42,117 bases of DNA from an uncultured Mycoplasmatota bacterium (lineage in GTDB: Bacteria; Bacillota_I; Bacilli_A; RF39; UBA660), in NCBI GenBank assembly GCA_946413985.1, contig CAMKMS010000009.1, positions 1 through 42,117 of the forward strand. Direction: 5' to 3'. The notes under the pieces are model-generated. The model had not been told where the DNA came from. It saw nothing but the letters and a program-made list of their open reading frames with translations, and searched no databases. The translations under genes were made by a program, and so were the position numbers. Below, one piece after another: positions 7,636 through 17,652 of the stretch (positions are counted from its first letter, which is position 1; each line of letters begins with the position of its first letter).

Positions 7636-10600
7636 TATTCTTCACCCCTCTCATATTCATCAGAATAATTATCATCTAGACCATATTCTTCAGTGTATTC
7701 CAAGTCTTCATCACTTGGTTCTTCATCATCAAAACCATCATCGAAATCTTCATAATCTCCATCTTCTGGTTGAACATCTTCATACTCTGATTCATCAACC
7801 TCTGGTTCTTCCTTCTTAGTTAATTCTTCGATTGATACTGGTGTATCATCTTTATCTTCTTCATCTTCTAAAGACTTAATATCTTTTAAGCTTCCATCTC
7901 TATTAATCATTTGAACATCAAGTCCTAAAGCTTGGAATTCTTTAATTAATACTCTAAATGATTCTGGAACTCCTGGAGCTGGAACTGGTTTACCTTTAAC
8001 AAGTGCTTCATATACTCTAACTCTTCCAACTACATCATCTGATTTAACAGTGATTACTTCTTGTAAGATATGTGCAGCACCATATGCATATAATGCCCAA
8101 ACTTCCATTTCTCCAAATCTTTGACCACCAAATTGAGCTTTTCCACCAAGTGGTTGCTGAGTAACTAAACTATAAGGTCCTGTAGCACGAGCATGAATCT
8201 TATCATCAACCATGTGGATAAGTCTAATCATGTACATAACTCCAACACTTACACGTTTATCAAATCTTTCACCAGTACGTCCATCATAAACCCAAGTTTT
8301 ATAATCTTCATCCATACCAGCTTCTTTTATTTCTTGTTTTAAGTCTTCTTCAGTTGCACTATTGAAGATTGGTGTTGCATAATGAACACCTAATTTTTTA
8401 CCAGCCATTCCTAAATGTAATTCAAGAATTTGTCCTATATTCATACGAGAAGGAACACCTAATGGATTTAATATTACATCTACTGGAGTACCATCTGGTA
8501 AATATGGCATATCTTCTTCAGGTAATATTAATGAACAAACACCTTTATTACCATGACGACCTGACATTTTGTCTCCAATTTGAATCTTTCTTTTCTTTAT
8601 AATATATACTCTAACTATTTTAGATACACCTGCTGGTAACTCATCTGAGTTTTCCTTTGTAAAGATTTGTACATCATGTACAATTCCAGAGCATCCATGT
8701 GATACTCTAAGTGATGTATCTCTAACTTCTCTAGTTTTTTCACCAAATATTGCATGTAATAGTTTTTCTTCACTTGATAATTCTTGCATTCCTTTTGGTG
8801 TAACTTTTCCAACTAGAATATCATTTTCTTTTACTTCTGTACCTATTCTAACAATACCATTTTCATCTAAATTCTTACGAGCATCTTCACTAATATTTGG
8901 AATATCTCTTGTGAATTCTTCTGGTCCTAGTTTAGTATCACGACATTCAATTTCTTTCATTTCAATATGAATAGAAGTATACACATCATCCTTAACTATT
9001 CTTTCATTTAGAATTACAGCATCTTCATAGTTATAACCATTATAAGTCATGAATGCTACAACTACATTTTTACCTAATGCAAGTTCACCTTTATCAGTAC
9101 TTGGTCCATCAGCAATAACTTCACCTTTATGAACTTTTTCACCTTTTTTAACAATTGGTCTTTGATTATAACATGTTTCATTATTACTTCTTTGATAACT
9201 AACTAGTTCATATGTTTTCTTTTGATCAACGCCAGCAACTATAATCTTCTTAGCATCAACATATTCAACTACTCCATCTGATTCAGCTACACAAGAACAT
9301 CCTGAATCTCTTGCTATTGATGCTTCAACTCCAGTTCCTACAATTGGAGCTTCAGTAATCATTAGTGGAACAGCTTGACGTTGCATGTTAGAACCCATAA
9401 GTGTTCTATTAGCATCATCATGTTCCAAGAATGGAATAATACTTGTAGTAACAGAAACAATTTGTGATGGTGAAACATCAATATAATTTACTTTTTCTGT
9501 ATCTACAATTAAGTTATCTTTATTAAACCTAACTGGTACTTTTTCATCTAATATATTACCATCTTTATCAGCATTAATTGTTGCTTGACTAATGTAATAA
9601 TCTTCTTCTTCATCAGCAGTCATATAAACTACTTCATCAGTAATTTTTTTATTAACTACTTTTCTATATGGAGTCATAATAAATCCATATTCATTTACTC
9701 TAGCATAACTAGAAAGTGATGTAATAAGTCCAATATTTTGTCCTTCTGGTGTCTCAATTGGACAAATTCTACCATAGTGTGATGGGTTAACATCACGAAC
9801 TTCCATACCAGCTCTATCTCTTGAAAGTCCTCCTGGTCCTAAAGCACTAAGTCTTCTCTTATCAGCAAGTTCAGAAAGTGGATTAATTTGATCCATGAAC
9901 TTAGATAATTGTGAAGAACCAAAGAATTCTTTTAAAGCAGCAGTTACTGGTCTAATATTAATTAATGTTTTAGGAGTAACTGTATCAATCTCTTGAGTAG
10001 ACATTTTATCTCTAATTTGTCTTTCCATACGAGCGATACCAATTCTAAATTGATTTTGAATTAATTCTCCTACTTGTCTTACACGTCTATTTCCTAAGTG
10101 ATCTATTTCATCATATTTACCAATACCATATAATAAACATATATAATATGATAAAGATGCATATACATCAGATATTGTTAATCTCTTAGTATCGATACTT
10201 TGATCATTACCAATAACTTTAATTACTTTTTCGCTTCCGTCATTAGCATACACTAAAACTTCTTGGATTTTATTATATGTATCCAATTCTTCATTAATAG
10301 TTACTTCTTTATAAGCATATCCATCATTAAAGTAAGGTCTAATACTTTCTAGTATTTCTTTAGTAATAACTGTTCCTTTTTTAACAATTACTTCTTTTCC
10401 TACTTTAATATCTTGTGCTATTTTGTTATTTAATAATCTATCTAATACATTTAGTTTCTTATTGAATTTATATCTACCAACTTTACCTAAATCATATCTA
10501 AATTTATCAAAGAATCTTACGATTAATTGGTTTTTAGCTGAATCTAGTGTAGCTGGTTCTCCTGGTCTTAATTTTTCATATATTTCAATTAATGCTTCAT

Positions 10601-11288
10601 CAGTATTCTTAGTAGAATCTTTTTCTAAAGTATTAATCAAATATTCATCTTTTCCAAACACTTCTAAAATCTCATCATTTGATGATAAACCTAATGCACG
10701 AAGTAATGTAGTAACAGGAACCTTACGAGTTCTATCTATTCTTACATATAAGATACCTCTTGCATCTAATTCATATTCTAGCCAAGTTCCTTTGTTTGGA
10801 CGAACTTCACTTGTTATGATATTTCTTCCACTCTTGTCTGTTTCATTTTTATAGTAACAAGATGGTCCCATAACAAGTTGTGAGTTAATAACTCTTTCTG
10901 CACCATTTATAATAAATGATCCAGTATCAGTCATTAAAGGCATATCGCCTAAGAATACTTCTTGTTCTTTAACTTCCCCTGTTTCATTAATAAATAGTCT
11001 TGCTTGTACTTTTAAAGGTGCGGCATAAGTAACTTTTCTTTCTTTACTTTCCTTAACAGTATATTTAGGCTCACCAAAACTATAATCACCAAATTCTAGT
11101 GATAATGAACCTGAAAAACTTTCAACAGGAAAAATATCGTCAAATACTTCCCTAATTCCTTCCTTTAAAAATAAGTTAAATGAATCTTTTTGAACCTCCA
11201 ATAAATTTGAAAGTTCCATTGTACTATACTTAGTTGAGAAACTTCTTCTTTCTCTATGGTCACCAAATTTTTTTACTTTGTAAGCCAC
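7635..11288 (-). CDS. rpoB: DNA-directed RNA polymerase subunit beta
   Basis: The 1217-residue beta subunit is full length, with a long acidic C-terminal tail (about the last 70 residues, rich in Asp and Glu). The rifampicin pocket is [20 protein letters not shown] at residues 457-477. Residue 476 is Asp (codon GAT, 9861-9863) where E. coli has His526 and Bacillus His482, and 475 is Ala instead of Thr. The core [20 protein letters not shown] and [11 protein letters not shown] are intact. Translation starts at GTG (11288) with GGGGTGA four bases before it. A TTGACT-18-TAAAAT promoter (11360-11389) lies between this gene and the methyltransferase gene, so rpoBC can be expressed apart from the ribosomal protein operon. 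Confidence 0.99.
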   Translation of the reverse strand: MAYKVKKFGDHRERRSFSTKYSTMELSNLLEVQKDSFNLFLKEGIREVFDDIFPVESFSGSLSLEFGDYSFGEPKYTVKESKERKVTYAAPLKVQARLFINETGEVKEQEVFLGDMPLMTDTGSFIINGAERVINSQLVMGPSCYYKNETDKSGRNIITSEVRPNKGTWLEYELDARGILYVRIDRTRKVPVTTLLRALGLSSNDEILEVFGKDEYLINTLEKDSTKNTDEALIEIYEKLRPGEPATLDSAKNQLIVRFFDKFRYDLGKVGRYKFNKKLNVLDRLLNNKIAQDIKVGKEVIVKKGTVITKEILESIRPYFNDGYAYKEVTINEELDTYNKIQEVLVYANDGSEKVIKVIGNDQSIDTKRLTISDVYASLSYYICLLYGIGKYDEIDHLGNRRVRQVGELIQNQFRIGIARMERQIRDKMSTQEIDTVTPKTLINIRPVTAALKEFFGSSQLSKFMDQINPLSELADKRRLSALGPGGLSRDRAGMEVRDVNPSHYGRICPIETPEGQNIGLITSLSSYARVNEYGFIMTPYRKVVNKKITDEVVYMTADEEEDYYISQATINADKDGNILDEKVPVRFNKDNLIVDTEKVNYIDVSPSQIVSVTTSIIPFLEHDDANRTLMGSNMQRQAVPLMITEAPIVGTGVEASIARDSGCSCVAESDGVVEYVDAKKIIVAGVDQKKTYELVSYQRSNNETCYNQRPIVKKGEKVHKGEVIADGPSTDKGELALGKNVVVAFMTYNGYNYEDAVILNERIVKDDVYTSIHIEMKEIECRDTKLGPEEFTRDIPNISEDARKNLDENGIVRIGTEVKENDILVGKVTPKGMQELSSEEKLLHAIFGEKTREVRDTSLRVSHGCSGIVHDVQIFTKENSDELPAGVSKIVRVYIIKKRKIQIGDKMSGRHGNKGVCSLILPEEDMPYLPDGTPVDVILNPLGVPSRMNIGQILELHLGMAGKKLGVHYATPIFNSATEEDLKQEIKEAGMDEDYKTWVYDGRTGERFDKRVSVGVMYMIRLIHMVDDKIHARATGPYSLVTQQPLGGKAQFGGQRFGEMEVWALYAYGAAHILQEVITVKSDDVVGRVRVYEALVKGKPVPAPGVPESFRVLIKEFQALGLDVQMINRDGSLKDIKSLEDEEDKDDTPVSIEELTKKEEPEVDESEYEDVQPEDGDYEDFDDGFDDEEPSDEDLEYTEEYGLDDNYSDEYERGEE

Positions 11289-11359
11289 TATTTCACCCCA
11301 ATCCTAAATTTTTAAAGAACACAAATTTTATAAATAAAACAAATGTACTGCAATTTAAA

Positions 11360-11389
11360 ATTTTATCACATTTATTTCAAGTAAGTCAA
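11360..11389 (-). promoter_or_regulatory. Sigma-A promoter for rpoB-rpoC
   Basis: TTGACT (11389-11384), 18 bases, TAAAAT (11365-11360) on the minus strand, giving a leader of about 65 nt before rpoB. Confidence 0.65.
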
Positions 11390-11396
11390 TGCTTTT

Positions 11397-11990
11397 TTAT
11401 AATTTTATAGATTTAAAAACGAAATATCCTTTGTCTTTATTTATAATTTCTATTTTTTGTGTACTTTCTAATCTTTTACTAATAGATAATGCCCCTTGAT
11501 CTTTACGAATTACAAAGTATAATTCTCCATTACTATTTAAATGATCAAATGCACTTTCTAATATTTCTAATACTTTACTTTTTCCAACTCTTATAGGTGG
11601 ATTTGTAATAATCACATCGTACTTACCATTTATATTTTGATAGGCATCGCTAATAAATGCTTTTGCATTTAAACTTTTGTACCTTTTAATATTCTTTTCA
11701 GTTAAATGGACTGCTCTTTTATTTACATCAACCATATCTACATATGAATTTGTTAAAACACCAATAACTATTCCTATAAAACCATATCCACATCCTACAT
11801 CTAAAACTCTAATATTGTTTTTAGCGCTTTTTAAATATGATTCAAGTAATAATTTACTACCATAATCAATATAATTTTTACTGAACACTCCATTGTCACT
11901 ATAAAACGCAAAAAAAGAAGAATCGTATTTATAACTTAACTCTTTTAATTCGCTTTTTAAGTTGTTATCATTCTCAAAATAATGACTCAT
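11397..11990 (-). CDS. Class I SAM methyltransferase, RsmC/YbxB type
   Basis: The 197-residue protein has the SAM-binding motif VLDVGCGYGFIGI (residues 63-75) and the N6/N2 methylation motif NPPIRVG near residues 130-136, as in RsmC-type 16S rRNA guanine-N2 methyltransferases. Its place between rplL and rpoB is that of ybxB in Bacillus, which supports the assignment. Length equals the single-domain YbxB form rather than the two-domain RsmC of Gammaproteobacteria. The ribosome site is AAGGAGAATTG-ATG. A terminator sits between rplL and this gene, so expression likely comes from partial read-through. The exact methylated base is not established from sequence. Confidence 0.87.
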   Translation of the reverse strand: MSHYFENDNNLKSELKELSYKYDSSFFAFYSDNGVFSKNYIDYGSKLLLESYLKSAKNNIRVLDVGCGYGFIGIVIGVLTNSYVDMVDVNKRAVHLTEKNIKRYKSLNAKAFISDAYQNINGKYDVIITNPPIRVGKSKVLEILESAFDHLNSNGELYFVIRKDQGALSISKRLESTQKIEIINKDKGYFVFKSIKL

Positions 11991-12012
11991 TCAATTCTCC
12001 TTTTATATACGC

Positions 12013-12035
12013 AAAAAAGCCTAATTGATAGGCTT
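12013..12035 (-). terminator. Terminator or attenuator after rplL
   Basis: AAGCCTA / TAGGCTT form a 7-bp stem with a 5-nt loop followed by U residues. It probably limits read-through from rplJL into the methyltransferase and rpoBC. Confidence 0.8.
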
Positions 12036-12044
12036 ACTTTTAAA

Positions 12045-12422
12045 TTATGCTAATTCTACAGTAGCTCCAGCTTCTTCTAATTTAGCTTTTAATTCTTCAG
12101 CTTCACTAGCAGGAATTCCTTCTTTAACATTTCCACCAGCATCAGCAATATCTTTAGCTTCTTTTAGTCCAAGTCCAGTAGCTTCTCTAATAACTTTAAT
12201 TACTTGAAGTTTTTGAGCTCCAGCTTCTTTTAATACAACTGTTTTAACTCCAGATGCTCCATTGTCTTCTGCTTCACTAGCAGCTGCTGGTGCAGCAGCA
12301 ACAGCAACAGCACTAGGATCTACTCCAAATTCTTCTTTCATCATATCAACTAATTCTTTAACTTCAAGAATAGTTTTTTCTTTTAAAGCTTCAATAATAT
12401 CTTTGTTTTCAATTTTTGCCAT
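12045..12422 (-). CDS. rplL: 50S ribosomal protein L7/L12
   Basis: The 125-residue acidic stalk protein recruits translation factors to the ribosome. The N-terminal dimerisation helices are followed by an Ala-rich hinge (residues about 38-55) and the conserved C-terminal domain with [20 protein letters not shown] and [12 protein letters not shown]. The ATG overlaps the rplJ stop by one base, with GGAGG within the end of rplJ. This is a typical coupled L10-L12 pair. Confidence 0.98.
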   Translation of the reverse strand: MAKIENKDIIEALKEKTILEVKELVDMMKEEFGVDPSAVAVAAAPAAASEAEDNGASGVKTVVLKEAGAQKLQVIKVIREATGLGLKEAKDIADAGGNVKEGIPASEAEELKAKLEEAGATVELA

Positions 12423-12925
12423 TAGTTATTTCCTCCTTTTTCTAACTTTTCAGCATATAAATTAAGTCCAATACTTAAATTTCTAACATGTTCAATTAAT
12501 CCACCAGCAAACATAGTAAGAAGTCCTTCCATACTTGGTATAGTTGCATATTGACTAATAACTTTAGTATCAACCATTTCATTATCAATATATCCAACTC
12601 TTACTTCAAGTGCAGGATGTTCTTTAGCAAATTTGCTAACTACTTTAATTGGTTCAATAATTGATTCTGAGAATAAATAAGCATTAGGTCCACTCATATA
12701 ATCATTTAATTCAATATTCTTATTCTTTAGCGCTAAATTCATAAGAGTATTTTTATAAACTTTTATATCAGAGTTTACTTCTCTTAAACTACTTCTTAAT
12801 TCTGCCATTTCACTAACTGTTAATCCTTGGTAATTTAATAACAAGAATGTTTTAGAATTACTAATCTTATCAGTTATTTCTTTAACAGTATTTTCTTTTT
12901 GTTCAAGAATTCTTTTACTTGCCAT
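12422..12925 (-). CDS. rplJ: 50S ribosomal protein L10
   Basis: The 167-residue protein anchors the L12 stalk on 23S rRNA. It shows the L10 pattern [20 protein letters not shown] near residues 29-48, then [11 protein letters not shown], and the C-terminal helix that binds L12 dimers. A ribosome site (GGAGACTC) precedes the ATG. The upstream leader, with its attenuator hairpin, is where L10(L12)4 normally represses its own synthesis. rplK and rplA, which often lie just upstream, are not here; cdaR is. Confidence 0.98.
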   Translation of the reverse strand: MASKRILEQKENTVKEITDKISNSKTFLLLNYQGLTVSEMAELRSSLREVNSDIKVYKNTLMNLALKNKNIELNDYMSGPNAYLFSESIIEPIKVVSKFAKEHPALEVRVGYIDNEMVDTKVISQYATIPSMEGLLTMFAGGLIEHVRNLSIGLNLYAEKLEKGGNN

Positions 12926-13049
12926 ATGAGTCTCCTTTCAAATATTTAAAAAGTTTCCTTAGGGCAAGGAAACTTGTAATAATCGTCATTATACATTTGT
13001 TTCCTCGGTAAGATTTATTTTTGTACTTACTGTCTTTGGTCACTTCACG
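12926..13049 (-). ncRNA. Ribosomal protein L10 leader
   Basis: From a promoter at 13056-13084 the transcript begins near 13049. The leader holds the kink-turn-like part GACAGTAAG...CTTACCGAGG, as in the Bacillus L10 leader. It ends in the hairpin AAGTTTCCTT-GCCCT-AAGGAAACTT (12951-12975) with a U run, just before the rplJ ribosome site. L10 with L12 would bind here and promote termination. Boundaries are approximate. Confidence 0.82.
12946..12975 (-). terminator. Attenuator hairpin of the L10 leader
   Basis: A 10-bp stem with U run lies about 20 bases before rplJ. It acts as the regulated terminator of the leader. Confidence 0.8.
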
Positions 13050-13055
13050 CAAATG

Positions 13056-13084
13056 ATTATATAACACTTTTTATAGTTTGTAAA
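13056..13084 (-). promoter_or_regulatory. Sigma-A promoter for rplJ-rplL
   Basis: TTTACA (13084-13079), 17 bases, TATAAT (13061-13056) on the minus strand, a near-consensus promoter. Confidence 0.75.
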
Positions 13085-13096
13085 GTGTTTTTTATT

Positions 13097-13126
13097 AAAA
13101 AGAAAAAGAAGTATTTCTACTTCTTT
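13097..13126 (-). terminator. Terminator after cdaR (GAAA tetraloop)
   Basis: AAAGAAGTA-GAAA-TACTTCTTT with trailing U residues overlaps the cdaR stop codon. Confidence 0.85.
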
Positions 13127-14487
13127 GATATTACTACTTCAATAGATGTTGTTCTTGATGTATAAGAAAGTCTTACATCACTTCCTGTTACTTGAACTGG
13201 TACTCTTATAGTACCTTCTGATAAATCAGATAAATCAACATAAGCTTTTATGTCATCAGCAGATAGTTTATTTAATATTGATTTAACTCCTTTAACAATA
13301 ACATCTACTTTAGTTTCTTCAGCAGTCTTAGCAAGAGCCCTATACTTAGAAGAATCTAAATTTTCAAATTGAATTGGCACTCCTATAAACTCTTTACTAG
13401 TCTCTTTTTCCATTGTTACTTTAACTGTAACATTTGTATTAGACATTGATCTAATTCCTGTAGGTTTAATGATTGTTTCTTGATATGTCTTATCTTCACT
13501 TAAACCATTTACATTTATTTCTACTTTGATATCATCAATTGCATCCAATACTGAATCTTCACCATAAAGTGTAATAGTATTAACATTTGATGTAATTGTG
13601 TTTATAGCACTTCCACTAGCCACTTCTCCAACTGGTACTATCTTAATAGGAACAACTTTACTTGGACTTGTTATAGTTACTGTTGCTGTAACTGTTTCAG
13701 GTACAATTTCAATATCATTTATTTCTGTACCTTTCTCATCATAAGCAATTAATTTAACATTTTCAAGAGTATATGTTCCTGCTTGTGAAGCATTTAATAC
13801 ATTTACATCAACTAATGCTTTAACACTTGCAACCTTAGCAAGTTTTTCTTTTGATGATTTTATTATTACCTCATCTCTATCAAGTTCAACATTACTTATT
13901 ACAAGTGTACTTCCTAGTTTATCAGTATTTAATATATCCGTAGTTAAAGTTTTTGACTCACTTACTTTTGGAGCTATAACAATTGTTACTCTTGATGGAT
14001 CAACTTTATAATCTAATGAATTAATTGGATTATTATATTTTATATTAACCTTATGAGTTCCCTCACTTAAATCAGTTAAGTCTAATGATAATTGGTGATC
14101 TCCTAATTGTTCTGCTAAATATAAATCACTTTTTCTTCCTATTAATACTATGTCGGCAGAAGATGGAATACCATCAACTACATAAGCTTCTTCATTATAT
14201 TCTGCTTTTATAGTTTGATTTGATAAAACTAATGCTCCTTGATCACTTAAATCTATAACTTTTCTATCTATTGTATAAAATATAATACAAGCAAGTACTA
14301 ATGATAAATATATTAACGTATTTGAATTATTTAATAATTTATCAATTCTTCCTTTTCCACTAATACTATCACCAATAAAATATATTAATTTAGAAATTGG
14401 AGTAATTATTATTTTATCAAGTATTCTATATAAAAATTTAAATATTCCAGCAAAGAATTTTAAGAATCTATTTTGTTTCTTCTTCAT
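13117..14487 (-). CDS. cdaR: CdaR, YbbR-domain regulator of diadenylate cyclase
   Basis: The 456-residue protein has a basic N-terminus, one or two membrane segments (a clear one about residues 57-77) and several extracytoplasmic YbbR repeats, each with a pattern like I-V-P-V-x-V. CdaR binds and modulates CdaA and so tunes c-di-AMP, which controls potassium and osmolyte balance. The ATG at 14487 has AAGGTGA six bases upstream; a GTG five codons earlier (14502) would place this site inside the gene, so I prefer 14487. It overlaps cdaA by 20 bases. glmM, the usual third gene of this operon, is missing: a terminator follows directly. Confidence 0.92.
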   Translation of the reverse strand: MKKKQNRFLKFFAGIFKFLYRILDKIIITPISKLIYFIGDSISGKGRIDKLLNNSNTLIYLSLVLACIIFYTIDRKVIDLSDQGALVLSNQTIKAEYNEEAYVVDGIPSSADIVLIGRKSDLYLAEQLGDHQLSLDLTDLSEGTHKVNIKYNNPINSLDYKVDPSRVTIVIAPKVSESKTLTTDILNTDKLGSTLVISNVELDRDEVIIKSSKEKLAKVASVKALVDVNVLNASQAGTYTLENVKLIAYDEKGTEINDIEIVPETVTATVTITSPSKVVPIKIVPVGEVASGSAINTITSNVNTITLYGEDSVLDAIDDIKVEINVNGLSEDKTYQETIIKPTGIRSMSNTNVTVKVTMEKETSKEFIGVPIQFENLDSSKYRALAKTAEETKVDVIVKGVKSILNKLSADDIKAYVDLSDLSEGTIRVPVQVTGSDVRLSYTSRTTSIEVVISKK

Positions 14488-15295
14488 TTTCTTCACCTTC
14501 ACTTTCTGTATCTACTTCATAAAATGTTTCTTTTTTAGGTTGTAATTCTTCTAATAATAATAGCTTAGCATCATCAAGTGATAAATTATAGTTTAGTTCA
14601 CTTTTAATAGCAATTGATACTCTTCCTGTTTCTTCACTAACGATTAGAGCAATTGCATCACTTATTTCACTAATTCCAAGTGCAGCTCTATGACGTGTTC
14701 CAAGTCTCTTAGAAATGTTTGGATTCATGCTTGTTGGGAAAACACTTCCTGCACAAGTAACTTTATCTCCTTGTATAATAACTCCTCCATCATGAAGTGG
14801 ATTATTTGGCCAGAATATTGATATCAATAATTCGCTACTAATATCAGCATATATTTTATTTGCTGGCTCAATATATTGTGCTAAACTATAATCTCTTTCT
14901 ATAACAATTAATGCACCTATTTTATTTTTCTTTAAGTATTCTACAGCATTAATTATCTCATAAACCATTTTTTCTCTTTCATCTACAGTTAGTGTCTTAT
15001 GGCGACCAAGTAATTGACTTCTTCCAATGCTTTCTAAAACATTTCTAATTTCAGGTTGAAAAATAATTATAATTGCAAGTGGTCCCCAAGATATAACATA
15101 CTCAAGTATAATACCAACCGTATTTAAATTTAACCAATCACTTAACAATTTTAATAAAACAATTATAAGCACACCCTTAAAAATTAGTGTTAATTTAAAA
15201 TTAGTTCTAGCATATTTTAATAATTCATATAAAATAAACCATACGATAGCTATATCTAAAACTTTTGCAAAAATATTTATTATGGTTGTTAACAT
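14468..15295 (-). CDS. cdaA: Diadenylate cyclase CdaA
   Basis: The 275-residue membrane enzyme makes c-di-AMP from two ATP. Three N-terminal membrane helices (about residues 5-25, 35-53 and 60-80) are followed by the DAC domain with NPLHDGGVIIQ near residue 167 and GTRHRAALGISE near residue 200. The usual DGA motif is DGG here, a conservative change; RHR is intact. The C-terminal tail is acidic (about 15 residues rich in Glu). A possible -10 TATAAT at 15318-15323 stands 23 bases upstream. Activity is likely but rests on homology. Confidence 0.95.
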   Translation of the reverse strand: MLTTIINIFAKVLDIAIVWFILYELLKYARTNFKLTLIFKGVLIIVLLKLLSDWLNLNTVGIILEYVISWGPLAIIIIFQPEIRNVLESIGRSQLLGRHKTLTVDEREKMVYEIINAVEYLKKNKIGALIVIERDYSLAQYIEPANKIYADISSELLISIFWPNNPLHDGGVIIQGDKVTCAGSVFPTSMNPNISKRLGTRHRAALGISEISDAIALIVSEETGRVSIAIKSELNYNLSLDDAKLLLLEELQPKKETFYEVDTESEGEENEEETK

Positions 15296-15370
15296 ATACT
15301 CACCTAACCTCTATTTTATTATACACTATTTATTTTTAATTTTCTATTATTTTAATAATTTTTACAAATT

Positions 15371-15396
15371 AAAAAATGAACTTTAATAGTTCATTT
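15371..15396 (-). terminator. Terminator after spoVS
   Basis: AAATGAACT / AGTTCATTT form a 9-bp stem with a 5-nt loop followed by U residues. It overlaps the spoVS stop codon. Confidence 0.85.
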
Positions 15397-15654
15397 ATTT
15401 ACAACTAATAATTTAATGGCTGTTTTTTCCTTACCATCAATCATAATATCATAAAATGCAGGGGTACAAACTAAATTCATTCCAAGAGGTGCTACAAATC
15501 CTCTTGCTATTGATATTGCTTTTATAGCTTGATTTACTGCACCAGCTCCTATAGTTTGTATTTCAACACTACTTGATCCTTCTCTAAAAGAGTTTGCAAT
15601 ACTTCCTGCTACTTTTTGAGAAATACTTTTACTTGATACTTTTATAATATCCAT
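15391..15654 (-). CDS. spoVS: Stage V sporulation protein S
   Basis: The 87-residue Alba-like protein is a very clear SpoVS: IKVSSKSISQKVAGSIA at the start, IQTIGAGAVNQAIKAISIAR in the middle, then GMNLVCTPAFYDIMIDG and TAIKLLV at the end. In Bacillus SpoVS is needed for coat assembly and septation control during sporulation, with nucleic-acid binding suspected from its fold. The ribosome site GAGGTGA can pair with CCTCA 13 bases upstream (hairpin at 15660-15682), which might modulate translation. Homologues also occur in some non-sporulating bacteria, so presence alone does not prove spore formation. Confidence 0.95.
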   Translation of the reverse strand: MDIIKVSSKSISQKVAGSIANSFREGSSSVEIQTIGAGAVNQAIKAISIARGFVAPLGMNLVCTPAFYDIMIDGKEKTAIKLLVVNK

Positions 15655-15684
15655 AATTCACCTCATTAATAATATGTTTGAGGT

Positions 15685-15709
15685 AAAAAGAAAAGACTAT
15701 TTTCTTTTT
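15685..15709 (-). terminator. Terminator before spoVS
   Basis: AAAAAGAAAA-TAGTC-TTTTCTTTTT is a perfect 10-bp stem overlapping the end of the upstream membrane-protein gene. The U tract is part of the stem, so efficiency is uncertain. Confidence 0.55.
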
Positions 15710-16446
15710 ATTTTTTTAATAGTCCTATTCTTTACAACTTTTTTGCTATTCTTTTCTTTCTTTACTTCAACACTTGCTTTTTTTGCTTTTAACTTTTCTT
15801 CTTTAACTTTTGGTATTTCATTCTTTGTTTCTTTCTTCTCTTCTTTTGGTTCTTCAATAGTTAAATAATTTAATATCCTCTTTTGATAGCTTTTATTACT
15901 AACAATAATAGTAGTAAATATTTCTAATAAACTTAATAATCCAAATGCTGAAAAATAATATCCTAATATTAGTGTTCCAAACTCAACTTTATCATATAGA
16001 GCTGAAATTACAAAAACACCAAGAAATAACAACATAAATGTAACTGCTATTTTCATAAATACAGATACATCTTTATTTTTAAATAATCTAATACATGTAT
16101 AACAACTATTTAAAACATTTAAAATAGCATATAGTAAAACTGCATCAGCTAATATAAATCCACTATCAGGATAAATTCTATTTATCAAAACAAATGTACC
16201 TGTGATAACATTTATCAATCCAAAATATAATAATTCATAATTACCTTTTATCCTATTACTAAAATATGCAAATAATGACAAAAATGCAAAGACAAAGAAT
16301 ATTACTGGAACATACTTAATTGGATTTGTAAAGCCTAAATCTGAAAAATGTAATAATTCAAATCCTACTAAAGTAAATAATCCATAAAATAAAATCTTTA
16401 TCCATAAATATTCCTTTTTAAATTCTTTTAATACTTCCTTTTTCAT
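15697..16446 (-). CDS. Polytopic membrane protein with Lys-rich tail, unknown function
   Basis: The 249-residue protein has about six hydrophobic helices between residues 14 and 190 (for example KYVPVIFFVFAFLSLFAYF and IAVTFMLLFLGVFVISALY). It ends in a 50-residue cytoplasmic tail made mostly of Lys and Glu (EEPKEEKKETKNE, then KKVVKNRTIKKIKRK). The helix arrangement resembles DUF308/HdeD-like proteins, but I see no motif that fixes the family. The basic tail could bind membrane lipid, RNA or ribosomes; that is speculation. It starts 10 bases after the permease gene with AGGAG upstream, so the two are one operon. Confidence 0.75.
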   Translation of the reverse strand: MKKEVLKEFKKEYLWIKILFYGLFTLVGFELLHFSDLGFTNPIKYVPVIFFVFAFLSLFAYFSNRIKGNYELLYFGLINVITGTFVLINRIYPDSGFILADAVLLYAILNVLNSCYTCIRLFKNKDVSVFMKIAVTFMLLFLGVFVISALYDKVEFGTLILGYYFSAFGLLSLLEIFTTIIVSNKSYQKRILNYLTIEEPKEEKKETKNEIPKVKEEKLKAKKASVEVKKEKNSKKVVKNRTIKKIKRK

Positions 16447-16456
16447 TCCCTTACTC

Positions 16457-17611
16457 CTAATCTTCTTCCTTATCTAAAAAATTGAATAAATCATATTTTT
16501 CATCTAAGAACTTATAAACTATTTTTAATATTGCTACAACAGGTGTTGCTATTACCATACCAATTATACCAAACATATATTCAAATATTAATAATGAAAT
16601 AATAATTGTTATTGGATTCAAATCCATCTTCTTACTCATTACTATTGGATGAAGTATTTCCCCTTCTAATGTTTGCGTAACTAGTATAAATACTAAAGTT
16701 AAAATTCCAACTATAGGGCTTTCAGCAAAACCTATTGCTCCTGCAACTGCAGCTCCTAAATATGGTCCAATATATGGAATTAAATTGGTTACTACACAAA
16801 TAAATGCAATTAATACTGGAGCATTTAAACCAATTATTGAAAATCCAATTACTGAAACCACAAATAATAGAAAAGATAACCACAATGTTCCACTTATAAA
16901 TGAATATAAGGTTTCATTTAATTTACTCATTAATTCTGAAATATCTTTTCTTGATTTTTTGGGAAATAAATTCAAAAATCCACTAGATACTTTATCAAAA
17001 TCAAATAAAATATAAAATCCAAGAATCAAACTTATAACAATTTTTCCAATTCCACTTGCTACTGATGAAACTACTGCAACAGCAGTCTCAGGTAAACTAG
17101 TTTGTAATGAAGTTGATATTGACTCTATCTTAGATAAAAATGATACTTTTACACTATCTAGATTTTCTAAACTTAAATTTGAAAGTTTAACAAATATATT
17201 ATCTATCCAGTCTTTAACATCATTTGCTATTTTAGGAACAGCAGATACAATATCACTTATTTGGCTTCCAAGGGATGGAATTGTAAACCTCATAATTAAT
17301 GCCACAATAATCATCATAGATAAATATGCAATTGTAACAGCCAGTCCTCTTTTTACACCTTTATCTCCTAGTTTCTTTACTAAAGGATTTAACATCCATG
17401 CTATAAACCACCCAATAAAAAGTGGAGATATAACAGAAATAATCTTTCCAATAAATGATAAAATATGCCATTCTCTAAATATTAAAGTTATAACATATAT
17501 AAGTAATATTATAAATAGAATGTATAGTATTTTACCAATTTTATTACCTAAAGAAACAAGCTGATTAATTTTTCTGGTACTAATTTTCCTTTCCTTCTTC
17601 TCCTCTTCCAT
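16457..17611 (-). CDS. AI-2E family transporter (PerM/YdiK type permease)
   Basis: The 384-residue membrane protein has two N-terminal helices (residues 31-50 and 58-75), a soluble loop of about 90 residues with serine-rich helices, and then five or six helices. The family signature NLIPYIGPYLGAAVAGAIGF is near residues 275-294, followed by EGEILHPIVMSKKMDLNPI. The family was named for autoinducer-2 export, but many members transport other small molecules or sodium/protons, so the substrate is unknown. The ribosome site is AGGGAG about eight bases before the ATG. The gene follows the terminator of the small ORF at 17653-17681 and is cotranscribed with the next membrane gene. Confidence 0.9.
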   Translation of the reverse strand: MEEEKKERKISTRKINQLVSLGNKIGKILYILFIILLIYVITLIFREWHILSFIGKIISVISPLFIGWFIAWMLNPLVKKLGDKGVKRGLAVTIAYLSMMIIVALIMRFTIPSLGSQISDIVSAVPKIANDVKDWIDNIFVKLSNLSLENLDSVKVSFLSKIESISTSLQTSLPETAVAVVSSVASGIGKIVISLILGFYILFDFDKVSSGFLNLFPKKSRKDISELMSKLNETLYSFISGTLWLSFLLFVVSVIGFSIIGLNAPVLIAFICVVTNLIPYIGPYLGAAVAGAIGFAESPIVGILTLVFILVTQTLEGEILHPIVMSKKMDLNPITIIISLLIFEYMFGIIGMVIATPVVAILKIVYKFLDEKYDLFNFLDKEED

Positions 17612-17652
17612 ATTTTTTTAATCTCCCTATCATAATAATATCATATTTTTTA

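Noticed and set aside
10423-10854. 143-codon plus-strand ORF antisense to rpoB
   Set aside because: It lies within the rpoB coding region with no independent signals of transcription or translation.
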